Positions 9,682 to 18,013 of a stretch of DNA of 64,000 nt are shown here, piece after piece. The notes under the pieces are model-generated. The model was not told the DNA's origin. It did not search any database and saw only the letters and a list, made by a program, of their open reading frames with translations. The position numbers and the translations under genes were made by a program. Position 1 is the first letter of the stretch; each line of letters starts with the position of its first letter. The DNA lies in contig NZ_JHVN01000003.1 in NCBI RefSeq assembly GCF_000620165.1, positions 177,764 through 241,763 of the forward strand, read 5' to 3'. This stretch comes from Anoxybacillus tepidamans PS2. GTDB taxonomy: Bacteria > Bacillota > Bacilli > Bacillales > Anoxybacillaceae.

Positions 9682-11032
9682 ATTCATAAGCGATCTCTGT
9701 GTTTTGCATTTTTTCGACTTTCTCTTCGATTCCGTTTTCGGCATTGATAAAAATTTGGTACGTATCATCGCCTAGCGTTCCTAAAAACTCGTAACAAAGC
9801 ACTTCTTGATTTAAATTGTTCGTAATGACCGCTTGGCGCTCTTCCATCACCTTGAAATTCGGATTAATTTTCGCTCTTGCTTCGGCTAGCGACAAGACCG
9901 GTTTCGGAAAATGGTGAATGACCGGCGATGATAAGTAATCGCGCGCAGAAAAGCCAACAACTGTTCCATCGTCCAACGCCACTTTCATTTTAATCGCTTC
10001 GGGATACACGCGAATGCCATGATCGTTCGTTACAAACGTCAACACCGCCACATTGTCGTATTGGGTACTGTCATACAACTCGATGTTTTGGAAGCGATGC
10101 TTCTTTAAAAATTCCATCCCTATCATCGCTGCTTCATGCAAGCTCATCGCCTGTTTTTTTACCGGGCGGTTGTTAATCACCCAAATTGGATACCCGCCTT
10201 TTTCCGTAATGTCCATAGACGTATCTGTTTTTGTTTTCGGATCATAAATCGTCAAGCTGTAAAAACGATCATACGCTCCTTTACCGCTATGGACCACTTT
10301 AATTTTTTCTGTGCCCTTAAGCCCTAAAAATGATTGGGCGATCTGCTTCGCTTCATTTGCAGTAATCCGTTTTCCTTGCGCCCGAACAAATCCTTTTTCC
10401 CGATCTGTGATGCTCGTAAACGTCGGAGCAAAATTAGCCGTTTCGGAAAATGATTCGACGTTCGTTTCGACTGCTTTAAAACCGTCGATAATCGTATTGT
10501 CGCTCGGCCGCTGATTCGTTGCAAGGGCGAGTTCCACATCCATCCAGCGCAAGTTATTTTTTAATACTAAATGCTGGACGTTGCGAAGTTCGCCTTGAAT
10601 GTCGGCCGCTTGTTGATAAAGTGTCTGTAATGTTCGATATTCTTGCTTCGTCAGCGGCTCTTTTTCTAAATCGCGGATCGCCGCGCGATAACTAAATGCG
10701 CCGATTTGTGCTAGAAATTGCTGCGTTTTATTGAAAGGAAGAAGCGACAGCGGCAACTGGCCTACGTCAGAATGCGCTTCCGCGGCGATGCGCCACACCT
10801 CAGCCAGCGCCGGGGAAAGCGATGTTTTCGAATTCATTGCCAATGTCGTTCCGATTTGGTCATGCAGCAAATCAATTTTGTATGCCAAATCGTGAAAAGC
10901 GCGTTGATAGTTGTTTTCCGCATGCACTAAAATTGCATTTTTTTCCTGATGTTCACGATAGCCCCAATAGCCTGTTCCAATAACCCCAATCGATAAAAGA
11001 GCAATGAGCAACGTTCGCAGCATACCTGTCAC
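9680..11032 (-). CDS. ypeB: Germination protein YpeB
   Basis: A 450-residue spore protein that stabilises and holds back the cortex-lytic enzyme SleB in dormant spores; each needs the other to accumulate. An N-terminal transmembrane segment spans about 5-22. A helical region follows (to about 190), then tandem PepSY-like YpeB repeats in the C-terminal half. The C-terminus ends NTEIAYE. It lies 8 bases after sleB, forming the conserved sleB-ypeB operon, which in B. subtilis is transcribed in the forespore by SigG. Confidence 0.96.
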   Translation of the reverse strand: MTGMLRTLLIALLSIGVIGTGYWGYREHQEKNAILVHAENNYQRAFHDLAYKIDLLHDQIGTTLAMNSKTSLSPALAEVWRIAAEAHSDVGQLPLSLLPFNKTQQFLAQIGAFSYRAAIRDLEKEPLTKQEYRTLQTLYQQAADIQGELRNVQHLVLKNNLRWMDVELALATNQRPSDNTIIDGFKAVETNVESFSETANFAPTFTSITDREKGFVRAQGKRITANEAKQIAQSFLGLKGTEKIKVVHSGKGAYDRFYSLTIYDPKTKTDTSMDITEKGGYPIWVINNRPVKKQAMSLHEAAMIGMEFLKKHRFQNIELYDSTQYDNVAVLTFVTNDHGIRVYPEAIKMKVALDDGTVVGFSARDYLSSPVIHHFPKPVLSLAEARAKINPNFKVMEERQAVITNNLNQEVLCYEFLGTLGDDTYQIFINAENGIEEKVEKMQNTEIAYE

Positions 11033-11040
11033 CTGCCTTT

Positions 11041-11838
11041 TTATTTACAAAAAATATGATCACCAATTCGCTTAATTTGCGGACGTCTCCAAATCCATGA
11101 ACTTGTTGCCGTGTTCGGGTTAAAATAATAGATCGCGCCGCCGGTAGGATCCCATCCATTGATCGCATCAAGCACCGCTTTTTTCGCCGTTTTATTTGGG
11201 GTCAACCAAATTTGTCCATCGGCTACGGCTGTAAACGCCCCCGGCTGAAAAATAATCCCGGCGATACTGTTAGGAAACGCCGGATGCTCGAGCCTGTTTA
11301 AAATAACCGCTGCCACCGCTACTTGACCGATATAAGGCTCCCCGCGCGCCTCACCGTATACGGCGTTGGCCATCAATTGAATATCGTTTTGCGAAAATCC
11401 TCTCGGTATGTTGACCGCTGCCGCTTTCAAAGATCTTGTTATTTTTCGCGCCCCTTGGTTCTTTACTTGCTGGCTAAGCGGTATTCCGCCGTAATGGGTA
11501 AATGAGTTTCCTTTGCGAATTTGCTCTTTGACAAACGACTCGTAGTATTTCGACACGTTCACAAGTTTCCTCTTTGTACTTCCGCCGACTAGTCCGTCAA
11601 CAGGCAACCCGTACCGCGATTGAAAATTGCGGACCGCCCAGTATGTGCTCCAACCATACACCCCGTCAATTTTTCCTCGATACAAACCGATATATTGCAA
11701 TCGCGCTTGTAATTCAATGACATCATCGCCAACCGCTCCGCGCTGAATCACTTGATTCGAAAACGCATGCGCTTCCTTCCCGCTCCATTCATACACGCAT
11801 AAAAAAGCGAGCAAACATACGATCATTCGCCAACGCAT
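11041..11838 (-). CDS. sleB: Spore cortex-lytic enzyme SleB
   Basis: A 265-residue lytic transglycosylase that degrades muramic-lactam-containing spore cortex during germination. It has a signal peptide (about 1-26, ending AHA), a peptidoglycan-binding domain (about 30-90, ELQARLQYIG...) and a C-terminal catalytic domain (about 150-262) with the AVYGEARGEP motif carrying the catalytic glutamate. The ATG at 11838 was chosen because GGAGG is 9 bases upstream; two further ATG codons just upstream lie too close to it. ypeB follows directly. Confidence 0.95.
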   Translation of the reverse strand: MRWRMIVCLLAFLCVYEWSGKEAHAFSNQVIQRGAVGDDVIELQARLQYIGLYRGKIDGVYGWSTYWAVRNFQSRYGLPVDGLVGGSTKRKLVNVSKYYESFVKEQIRKGNSFTHYGGIPLSQQVKNQGARKITRSLKAAAVNIPRGFSQNDIQLMANAVYGEARGEPYIGQVAVAAVILNRLEHPAFPNSIAGIIFQPGAFTAVADGQIWLTPNKTAKKAVLDAINGWDPTGGAIYYFNPNTATSSWIWRRPQIKRIGDHIFCK

Positions 11839-11970
11839 GATCATCATCCTCCATCGTTCTCCAATTGGTTATATGCGTATTTTTCTCCGAAACTGGTTTT
11901 TTATTCATAAGAAACATCCAAGCCTCCAGTTGCACCCCCATAAATCCCCAACTGGCGCTGCCCATAATAA

Positions 11971-11998
11971 AAAAAGCCAAGCTTTAAGCTTGGCTTTT
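11971..11998 (-). terminator. Terminator of prsW
   Basis: A 12-bp near-perfect palindrome (AAAGCCAAGCTT / AAGCTTGGCTTT) overlaps the prsW stop codon and has a run of T on the minus strand. Confidence 0.85.
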
Positions 11999-12658
11999 GG
12001 CAGAGGAGACAATCGATGCCGTATACATCCCTTTTGCTTGCTTTACTTTTCGCAGCGCCTGCCACCATAAGGCGAGCATAAACGGCACCATATAATAGCC
12101 CCACTTTTCTTGCGTGAACAAAATTAAGTCGTACGTGCCGTGCAACAGAAAAGGAAGTAAAAACGAAAGCAGCAAATAAAGGTGCTTTCTCCCTTGAAAC
12201 TTCGCCTTTCCTAAATAAAATCCCATCATCACCGCAAACAGCGCGTGGCTTGAAACAGGGAGAATCGCCCTCGTTACGGCAAACTCGACACCGTTGGCAA
12301 GCAAATATAAAATGTTTTCAACTGTCGCAAATCCGAGCGACACGCTGGCGCTGTAAACGATGCCATCATACGGCTCGTCGAATTCGCGATGATCAAAAAT
12401 AAAAAAATACACGACAAACCATTTGACAAACTCTTCAAGTAGTCCCGAAGAGAAAAACGCTTCTGCCCATTTAGCCGTCACGATTCCTTCAAGCTGAAGA
12501 ACATGTTGAATGAACATGATCGGAAATACGAGAACAGCGCCAAACAAAAAGGTGCGCAATACAAGCGACAGCGGCTCGGTTTCATATTCATCCCTTAAAT
12601 AAAAATAGCTAAGCAGCGCCACACCTGGCGCAATACCAGCTGAAATAATCGCAAACAT
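11984..12658 (-). CDS. prsW: Site-1 protease PrsW (RsiW-degrading)
   Basis: A 224-residue polytopic membrane protease. In B. subtilis PrsW makes the first cut in the anti-sigma factor RsiW and so activates SigW. Its start MFAIISAGIAPG is the family start, preceded by GAGGA; a longer frame beginning METRIF has no ribosome site. The catalytic signatures are visible: LLEEFVKWF (EExxxK), a conserved DGIVY segment, and the histidines in SHALFAVMMG and LLHGTYD. Neither SigW nor RsiW is in this window; the ECF pair present is SigX-RsiX. Confidence 0.93.
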   Translation of the reverse strand: MFAIISAGIAPGVALLSYFYLRDEYETEPLSLVLRTFLFGAVLVFPIMFIQHVLQLEGIVTAKWAEAFFSSGLLEEFVKWFVVYFFIFDHREFDEPYDGIVYSASVSLGFATVENILYLLANGVEFAVTRAILPVSSHALFAVMMGFYLGKAKFQGRKHLYLLLSFLLPFLLHGTYDLILFTQEKWGYYMVPFMLALWWQALRKVKQAKGMYTASIVSSAKSQA

Positions 12659-12779
12659 AAAAATCCTCGTTTCCATCCGTTTATTCTATGGTAACATAAG
12701 AGCACGACGATTGAGAATAATATTTCTTCCAAATTCCATTTACGAAAAGAAACTTCCATCATCAAGGGAGGATGTTGCA

Positions 12780-12983
12780 ATGAATAAACGGGAGAAAAAG
12801 AAAAAGTTTCAAGTCATGGATCACGAAACGATTGAACAATGCCTAATGCGCATGAAACAAGAAGGATACACTCCAATCCGCCGCATGGAACAACCGATTT
12901 TCCGCGAAGTCGAAAAAGAAGGGACCATCTCGGTCGAACCTTGCGGAAAGGTGATCGTATTCGAAGGAAAGCTGGTCGACTAA
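12780..12983 (+). CDS. NETI-motif small protein
   Basis: A 67-residue basic protein (MNKREKKKKFQVMDHETIEQ at the N-terminus) of the NETI family found in Bacillaceae, named for the motif that reads HETI here. The ATG at 12780 is 7 bases after GGGAGG; a longer frame from 12711 has no ribosome site. The central CLxRMKxEGYTPIRRMEQP segment is the most family-like part. No function is known. It stands alone, divergent from prsW. Confidence 0.75.
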   Translation: MNKREKKKKFQVMDHETIEQCLMRMKQEGYTPIRRMEQPIFREVEKEGTISVEPCGKVIVFEGKLVD

Positions 12984-13018
12984 ACTTTTTTCGAATGGAC
13001 AACTTCTAGCGCCTTTAA

Positions 13019-13074
13019 CATATCCACCGAGAAGTCTCCCACCTCTAAGCGAAGTGTAGGTGGGAGAGGTTCAT
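13019..13074 (+). repeat. 56-nt palindromic element A (IS200/IS605 right-end-like)
   Basis: The element starts with C directly after TTTAA (13014-13018), continues with ACCGAGAAGT, then a hairpin with stem TCCCACCT / AGGTGGGA, and ends GAGGTTCAT. The last 39 bases match the right end of the tnpB element at 63490 with few differences. Copies B, C and D in this window share the TTTAAC junction and nearly the same length. Confidence 0.8.
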
Positions 13075-13240
13075 TAAAATCTGTGCTTTAGCAACCACAC
13101 CATCTCTGAAAGCGAGCAGTTAGAGACGGTCGGCTGCTGCTTTTCTTGAAAACATAATGGAAAGCTTCTCGTTTTACTATAATCAAAACTCGAATCCATT
13201 ACCCGTGCAAAATAAAATGAAGTACTATATTTGTTTATTG

Positions 13241-13269
13241 TTGACTTTCGCAAGTTTATCGTGTATTGT
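13241..13269 (+). promoter_or_regulatory. Probable SigA promoter of the cold-shock gene
   Basis: TTGACT at 13241-13246 and TATTGT at 13264-13269 are separated by 17 bases. Transcription would start near 13276, leaving a leader of about 155 bases before the csp start. Confidence 0.65.
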
Positions 13270-13275
13270 TTAGAG

Positions 13276-13432
13276 AACGCCATTTCGTTCGTTATATCAA
13301 GGATTGTTATAAGTCGTGCCTCTTCAAAAGAGAAGGCTCTCTTAACAAGCCTTCCTAATGATGAGGGCACGGCTTTTATGTTTATGAATAATGAATGATG
13401 GTTGATCTTTTGTTTTTTGAGGAGGCATATAC
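13276..13432 (+). promoter_or_regulatory. Long structured 5' leader of the cold-shock gene
   Basis: The leader contains a branched fold. An outer stem GTCGTGCC (13313-13320) pairs with GGCACGGC (13366-13373). Inside it are a small hairpin TCTT / AAGA (13321-13331) and a hairpin GAAGGCT / AGCCTTC (13332-13354). The outer stem is followed by TTTTATGTTT, so it could also act as a weak terminator. AGGAGG lies just before the csp ATG. Cold-shock genes often have long regulatory leaders. I did not recognise a known riboswitch. Confidence 0.5.
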
Positions 13433-13633
13433 ATGAACACAGGTACAGTAAAATGGTTCAACGCGGAAAAAGGATTTGGATTTATTCAAACAGACAGCGG
13501 CAATGACGTATTTGTTCATTTCACCGCGATCCAAAGCGAAGGGTTTAAAACGCTCGAAGAAGGCGAAAAAGTAACATTCGACGTGATCGAAGGAAATCGC
13601 GGCCCGCAAGCGGCGAACGTGCGAAAAAGATAA
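13433..13633 (+). CDS. Cold-shock protein (Csp family)
   Basis: A 66-residue single cold-shock domain that binds single-stranded nucleic acid and acts as an RNA chaperone. RNP1 (KGFGFI) is at 13-18 and RNP2 (VFVHF) at 26-30. The size equals B. subtilis CspB/CspC/CspD. The start [16 protein letters not shown] is typical. GAGGAGG is the ribosome site. It is monocistronic, between a promoter with a long leader and a strong terminator. Which paralogue it is cannot be told. Confidence 0.95.
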   Translation: MNTGTVKWFNAEKGFGFIQTDSGNDVFVHFTAIQSEGFKTLEEGEKVTFDVIEGNRGPQAANVRKR

Positions 13634-13642
13634 GAGCAACAG

Positions 13643-13680
13643 AAAAGCGGCCCTGCTTTTTTGGCGGGGCCGCTTTTATT
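13643..13680 (+). terminator. Terminator of the cold-shock gene
   Basis: A GC-rich stem AGCGGCCCTGC / GGCGGGGCCGCT around a T-rich loop is followed by TTTATT. Confidence 0.88.
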
Positions 13681-14043
13681 GTTTTTCACACTTTTTCTTA
13701 TGAATGTGTTGCTCAAATGAAAAGCGAATTCACGCTGGCGCAGCTTCGGAGCTGCAAGGACGAATGAGAGGCAGGGCTTTCGTTGTTTTTGTATTTTTCA
13801 TTAAGCAATAATCAAAAAAGGATCGCGCTCACCATACAAGGACTGTGCGATCCTTTTTTCACATTTCTCTTCTATCCTTTTTCGCTGGGGAACTTACCGC
13901 ACCATCTCTCATAAACAATATTGACTCGATCTCCTCCCTCTAGCAGCTTGCTAAACAAATTTATATTGAAACAAATGATTTCGTTCCTATATTATTATTC
14001 TGTGAGTATATTCTTGGCTTAATCAGAAAGGTTGGGTACTGCA
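13681..14043 (+). other. Gene-free stretch with two hairpins
   Basis: No credible reading frame was found. A compact hairpin GCAGCT-TCGG-AGCTGC sits at about 13740-13755. It is followed by ACGAA...TTCGT and then TGTTTTTG near 13790, which together could be a short RNA ending in a terminator. A strong second hairpin lies at 13814-13860. The rest is AT-rich sequence leading into the next gene. Confidence 0.4.
13814..13860 (+). terminator. Strong stand-alone hairpin with T tail
   Basis: A stem AAAAAAGGATCGC / GCGATCCTTTTTT with an approximately 20-nt loop has T runs for both directions. No coding gene ends directly before it, which suggests an unrecognised short transcript upstream. Confidence 0.7.
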
Positions 14044-16425
14044 ATGTTGAAAAAAGCTTTCAGCTGGTTGCTCGTTTTCATCTCTGTCTTCGCTGTTCCC
14101 CTTCACAGTATGGCCGCAAACGATACAACGCCTCTTATCCTCAAAAACACTTGGATCAATAGCACGGAATTTTCAGGGGGCGGCACAATTGAAATGACGT
14201 TTACGATTGAGACGGACTATGAATCCGGCCCGGCTTCCGATGCAGATATTACCCTTGCACACAGCTCAAACAAAACAATTCATTCCATGATGCAATATGA
14301 GGGAAATAATACATATCAGTTTTCTTTCCCTTCTAGCGGCATGTTAAAAGGAACGTGGTACGTTTCTGATATTACATTGCGCGATCAAGCCGGCAATATC
14401 AGCACGTATGGAAGCGACCACCCTCTCATTCAAAAACTGAGATTTACGATTGTTGACGGCGAAACGGATTCGAATCCGCCGAAGCTCACTTCCGTGAAAA
14501 TAATGCAAGCATCGGCAACACCGGGGCAAACGGTCAAACTAATTTTTGGAATCACCGATGAAAGCGGCTTTTCACATGGAAGCTTTTCGCTAAAACATAA
14601 AGAAACCGGGAGTTATCCGCTCTTTGGAAACATTTACTTCAACGAGACAACAAACCAATATGAAGCCGATCTTCCGATTCCGGATTTAGCCAAAAACGGG
14701 GAATATACCGTAGACACTGTTGAATTAACGGACAAAAAAGGAAATACTCAGCGTTATTGGGCCCATGCTGCACCGTTTATGGACGACGACAAGCTGATCA
14801 TCACAGGCGGCATCTCCGACTTTAAAGGGCCGATGTTTCATTCGATTGCATTATCCAAAACAACCGTCTATCCCGGCGATCGCATCATGGTGACGGTAAA
14901 AGCCGAGGATGACGGGCGAGGAATTAAAGAGGTGAACGTCTCTTTCAGTGACGATTTTAGCGGGTATAGCCGAGGTCATTCGTTTTGGGGTTCATTGAGA
15001 TCATACGGATTGAACGAATGGGCGGAATACATTACAGTTCCACCGCAACTGCCGGACGGTACTTATTATATTTACCAAATCTCTTTAACAGATTTAGTAG
15101 GCAATACGACATTTGTCAAGGAAGGCAATCAAACAAAGCTCCCGCTTTTAACTGTTCTGCCGTTCTTTGCCGGCGTCGAGCCGACAACCATTGTCAAAGG
15201 CGCGGCATTTGACCCTCTTGCAGGCGTGAAAGCGTACTCGGAAACGGAAGGCGACCGCACGAAAGATATTCAGATTAAAGGAACAGTCGACACGGCGACA
15301 AACGGCGTTTATTTGCTCACATATGCCGTAACAAGCAACATTTTTCCAAACTCTTCTATTCTGGAAGAAGGAAATTACGTTTACCGTTCGTACCGATGGG
15401 TAACGGTGAACGATGCACAAACGAACCCGTCGTCCGATACGCTTTATTTTAACGAAGACGTGAAAATCGGTGTGCCTGAAAGCGGCGTACTTGAGCTTTC
15501 GACAGGGCGATCAACGCAAGCGCTGAATCAAAACACGGTTGTGTCAAAAGAAGGAGCTTACGAAATTCGCGTGCGCGCGAATAATCCAACCACGGCGGCC
15601 AGCCGTTTGACGCCAGCTTTGGCGAGAGGCTTGCTGGCGGCAAATGCAAGCCCAAAAGCTCAAGGAAAACAAACGGTAAAATTTGTGATCGATAAAAAGA
15701 AGCCAAACGCTCCGACGTTGGACCCTGTCTTTAGCGAATCGGCGAAAATGACTGGAAAAACGGAAGCGTTTGCGACCGTTAAAATTTATATTAACGGCCA
15801 ATATTATAAAAGCGTTAAAGCTGACAGCAAAGGCGCTTACTTTTCCGCCCTTCCGAAACAAGCGGCAGGCAGCGAAATTAAGGTGCAAGCCGTCGACTTA
15901 GCCGGAAATGCAAGCGGCTTCGCAACACGAAAAGTCGTATACGCGCCGCAAGTCAATCCCGTCAGCAACCGTTCGACGGCTGTTTCCGGCAAAACGCTGC
16001 CGCGCGCAACGGTCAAGGTGTACGTCAACGGAAGGCTCTATAAAACAGGGAGAGCGGATGCAAAAGGAAACTATAAAATTCCGATCGCCAAGCTGCCTGC
16101 CGGAGCAGAGATTAAAGTGGTTGCCATCGATACGAAAAAGAATAGCTATTCCAGCCTTCCGCTGAAAGTAAGCGATCGTATCGCTCCGGCACCGCCTCGC
16201 GTCAATAAAGTGACGGCTCAATCGACCGCTGTAACCGGATCAGGAGAAAAAAGAGCCACGGTCTTCGTTTTCGTGGGCTCAAAGCAACTAGCAAGCGGGA
16301 AGGTAACAAGCTCTGGCACGTTCAAGCTCAACATTCCAAAACAAAAAAAGGGAACAACATTGACAGTTTACTTGGTGGATGCTGCAAACAATAAAAGTGC
16401 GGCTAAGTATATAAAAGTACAATAA
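14044..16425 (+). CDS. Large secreted protein with bacterial Ig-like repeats
   Basis: A 793-residue exported protein. It has a signal peptide (MLKKAFSWLLVFISVFAVPL, ending SMA). Several beta-sandwich modules containing the phrase LxDxxGNxxxY follow to about residue 480. From about 545 to the C-terminus there are three clear Big/Ig-like repeats of some 80 residues, each with TGKTxxxATVKIYxNG and a closing VxAVDxAGN. No LPXTG, S-layer or choline anchor is seen, so it is either released or held by an unknown means. The ATG at 14044 has GAAAGG upstream; a TTG at 14032 overlaps that site. It may be an adhesin or matrix component; the exact function is unknown. It is flanked by terminators on both sides. 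Confidence 0.8.
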   Translation: MLKKAFSWLLVFISVFAVPLHSMAANDTTPLILKNTWINSTEFSGGGTIEMTFTIETDYESGPASDADITLAHSSNKTIHSMMQYEGNNTYQFSFPSSGMLKGTWYVSDITLRDQAGNISTYGSDHPLIQKLRFTIVDGETDSNPPKLTSVKIMQASATPGQTVKLIFGITDESGFSHGSFSLKHKETGSYPLFGNIYFNETTNQYEADLPIPDLAKNGEYTVDTVELTDKKGNTQRYWAHAAPFMDDDKLIITGGISDFKGPMFHSIALSKTTVYPGDRIMVTVKAEDDGRGIKEVNVSFSDDFSGYSRGHSFWGSLRSYGLNEWAEYITVPPQLPDGTYYIYQISLTDLVGNTTFVKEGNQTKLPLLTVLPFFAGVEPTTIVKGAAFDPLAGVKAYSETEGDRTKDIQIKGTVDTATNGVYLLTYAVTSNIFPNSSILEEGNYVYRSYRWVTVNDAQTNPSSDTLYFNEDVKIGVPESGVLELSTGRSTQALNQNTVVSKEGAYEIRVRANNPTTAASRLTPALARGLLAANASPKAQGKQTVKFVIDKKKPNAPTLDPVFSESAKMTGKTEAFATVKIYINGQYYKSVKADSKGAYFSALPKQAAGSEIKVQAVDLAGNASGFATRKVVYAPQVNPVSNRSTAVSGKTLPRATVKVYVNGRLYKTGRADAKGNYKIPIAKLPAGAEIKVVAIDTKKNSYSSLPLKVSDRIAPAPPRVNKVTAQSTAVTGSGEKRATVFVFVGSKQLASGKVTSSGTFKLNIPKQKKGTTLTVYLVDAANNKSAAKYIKVQ

Positions 16426-16436
16426 TTCAATGACAC

Positions 16437-16486
16437 AAAAAAAGAATCGAATCTGAAGCTCATGCTTTGATTCGATTCTTTTTTTA
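16437..16486 (+). terminator. Convergent terminator after the Ig-like protein gene
   Basis: A stem of about 13 bp (AAAGAATCGAATC / GATTCGATTCTTT) with long A and T runs on either side serves both converging genes. Confidence 0.88.
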
Positions 16487-16493
16487 CCGTCTG

Positions 16494-16667
16494 CTACTCG
16501 TTCAGGTCTCTCGTCTTTTTCGCAATATGGTTCTCATTTGTAGAGTTGCCTGTAGACGCTTCATAACCGACTCGATACACATAGTTTTTTGGGGCGTTCA
16601 CGACGTTGTCCATATGATACTGCTGCAAGTCTTGTTGAAATTGGCGTTCGCTCGGATTTTTCGCCAT
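16494..16667 (-). CDS. Unrecognised 57-residue protein
   Basis: A short reading frame, MAKNPSERQFQQDLQQYHMD at its start and AKKTRDLNE at its end, with a strong ribosome site AAAGGAGG 8 bases before the ATG. It is hydrophilic, with no cysteine and no membrane segment. The glutamine/asparagine-rich, small, soluble character resembles minor spore proteins, but no known family was matched. It shares a bidirectional terminator with the gene on the other strand. Confidence 0.7.
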   Translation of the reverse strand: MAKNPSERQFQQDLQQYHMDNVVNAPKNYVYRVGYEASTGNSTNENHIAKKTRDLNE

Positions 16668-16766
16668 GCTGCTTTATCCTCCTTTATTTTAGATGGTTTC
16701 ATCCCGTTTATTTTTCCCTTAATAATGCTTTGTATAATTCCCATTTCGCGAACGCCTTATATTCAA

Positions 16767-17540
16767 TCAAAATCCGTGAATCGTCATGCCCCCGTCCACA
16801 AATAACGTCTGTCCCGTTACATAGCTTCCGGCATCGGAGGCGAAAAAGACGGCTGGACCAACCAGCTCTGGCAATTCGCCGATCCGCTTTAACGGAGTGA
16901 CGGCTAAAATATCGTTTACATAGTTTTGATCTTGCAATAACTTTTCCGTAAGCGGCGTCTTAAAATACCAAGGGCCGATGGAGTTCACTTGAATGCCGTA
17001 TTTCCCCCACTCAAACGCTAATACTTTTGTCATTTGAATGAGAGCCGCTTTTGTCGCCGCGTACACGACGCCCGTGCGAAGAGCGACATGGCCGGCGACC
17101 GAGGAAATGTTGATGATTCTTCCGCCGCTTTCTTGCTCTTTCATAACTGCGCCGACTTCTTGCGCCATCATAAACGCTGATTTCAAATTCGTGTTCATAA
17201 TCGTTTCCCACTGTTCATCCGTCACATCAAGCGCTGGTGTGCGGATGTTCATCCCCGCGTTGTTCACTAAAATATCGATGCGACCAGCGCTTTCTTTCAC
17301 TTCCGCCACCGCTTGTTGCACCGCGCGGCGATCCGTCACATCGACTGGAACGACGTACGCTTTCTGGCCGAGTGCTTCAATTTCGCGCGCGGTCGTCTCC
17401 AAATCTTCCTTTGTTCTTGACAACACCGCCACATCCGCGCCCGCTTCCGCGAACCCGATCGCAATCGCTTTGCCGATGCCTCTTCCGGCGCCGGTTACAA
17501 TCGCTGTTTTTCCATCCAAACGAAACGAAGGCAAAAACAT
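16767..17540 (-). CDS. Short-chain dehydrogenase/reductase (SDR)
   Basis: A 257-residue classical SDR. The dinucleotide-binding motif TGAGRGIG is at 16-23, NNAG at 93-96, the catalytic serine at about 147, and YxxxK at Y160-K164. The C-terminus GQTLFVDGGMTIHGF is typical. It most resembles gluconate 5-dehydrogenase or 2-deoxy-gluconate dehydrogenase, but the substrate cannot be assigned. AAGGGGG precedes the ATG. It stands alone. Confidence 0.88.
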   Translation of the reverse strand: MFLPSFRLDGKTAIVTGAGRGIGKAIAIGFAEAGADVAVLSRTKEDLETTAREIEALGQKAYVVPVDVTDRRAVQQAVAEVKESAGRIDILVNNAGMNIRTPALDVTDEQWETIMNTNLKSAFMMAQEVGAVMKEQESGGRIINISSVAGHVALRTGVVYAATKAALIQMTKVLAFEWGKYGIQVNSIGPWYFKTPLTEKLLQDQNYVNDILAVTPLKRIGELPELVGPAVFFASDAGSYVTGQTLFVDGGMTIHGF

Positions 17541-17668
17541 AAAAAAATCCCCCTTGTTTTGACTAAAATTTTGCGCTTAATTATGATTGTAGCAAAATCA
17601 ACCTTTCTTCTACAAAATGAATTGTTTACAATTAAGAATAGTACAAAAGAAAGGAATCAAAAACGACA

Positions 17669-17998
17669 ATGGCAAACAGAGAACAATGGTCCATCCTCGT
17701 CACGAAAGGCGATTTCGAGCCGTGGTATTTCCTCGATGGCTGGGAAGAACAAATTATCGAACAAAAGCGATTCGACGATGAACAAGAGGCGCTCACGCAA
17801 TACAAGGCGCTTGTGGAAGCGTATCGCCAGCGATTTACCCATTTTCAAACAAAAGGACCGGCAATCGCTTGCTTTTGGAACGACGGCGAAGAAGTGTACT
17901 GCGAAGCGTGCGACGAATTTTTGCAAGTCTATTACGGCATTTTGCTGTTTAATGGCGGCAAGCTGTTCGAGGGCGATTTGGACAGAGCGGAACTATAA
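17669..17998 (+). CDS. DUF1033 family protein
   Basis: A 109-residue soluble acidic protein, MANREQWSILVTKGDFEPW..., of the DUF1033 family found in Firmicutes. It is rich in tryptophan, tyrosine and glutamate, with two cysteines close together (YCEAC, about residues 72-76). There is no membrane segment. Function is unknown. The next gene starts 15 bases downstream and may be co-transcribed. Confidence 0.8.
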   Translation: MANREQWSILVTKGDFEPWYFLDGWEEQIIEQKRFDDEQEALTQYKALVEAYRQRFTHFQTKGPAIACFWNDGEEVYCEACDEFLQVYYGILLFNGGKLFEGDLDRAEL

Positions 17999-18013
17999 GC
18001 ATTGAGGTGTAAG

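Noticed and set aside
11984..12658. PrsW acting on RsiX in this window
   Set aside because: PrsW is known for RsiW. Nothing in the sequence links it to RsiX, which is 23 kb away in a separate unit.
13014..13074. Reading the short palindromes as ordinary transcription terminators
   Set aside because: The hairpins are followed by AGGTTCAT rather than a T run, they keep a 20-base non-paired left part and a TTTAA junction, and one is nested in a real terminator.
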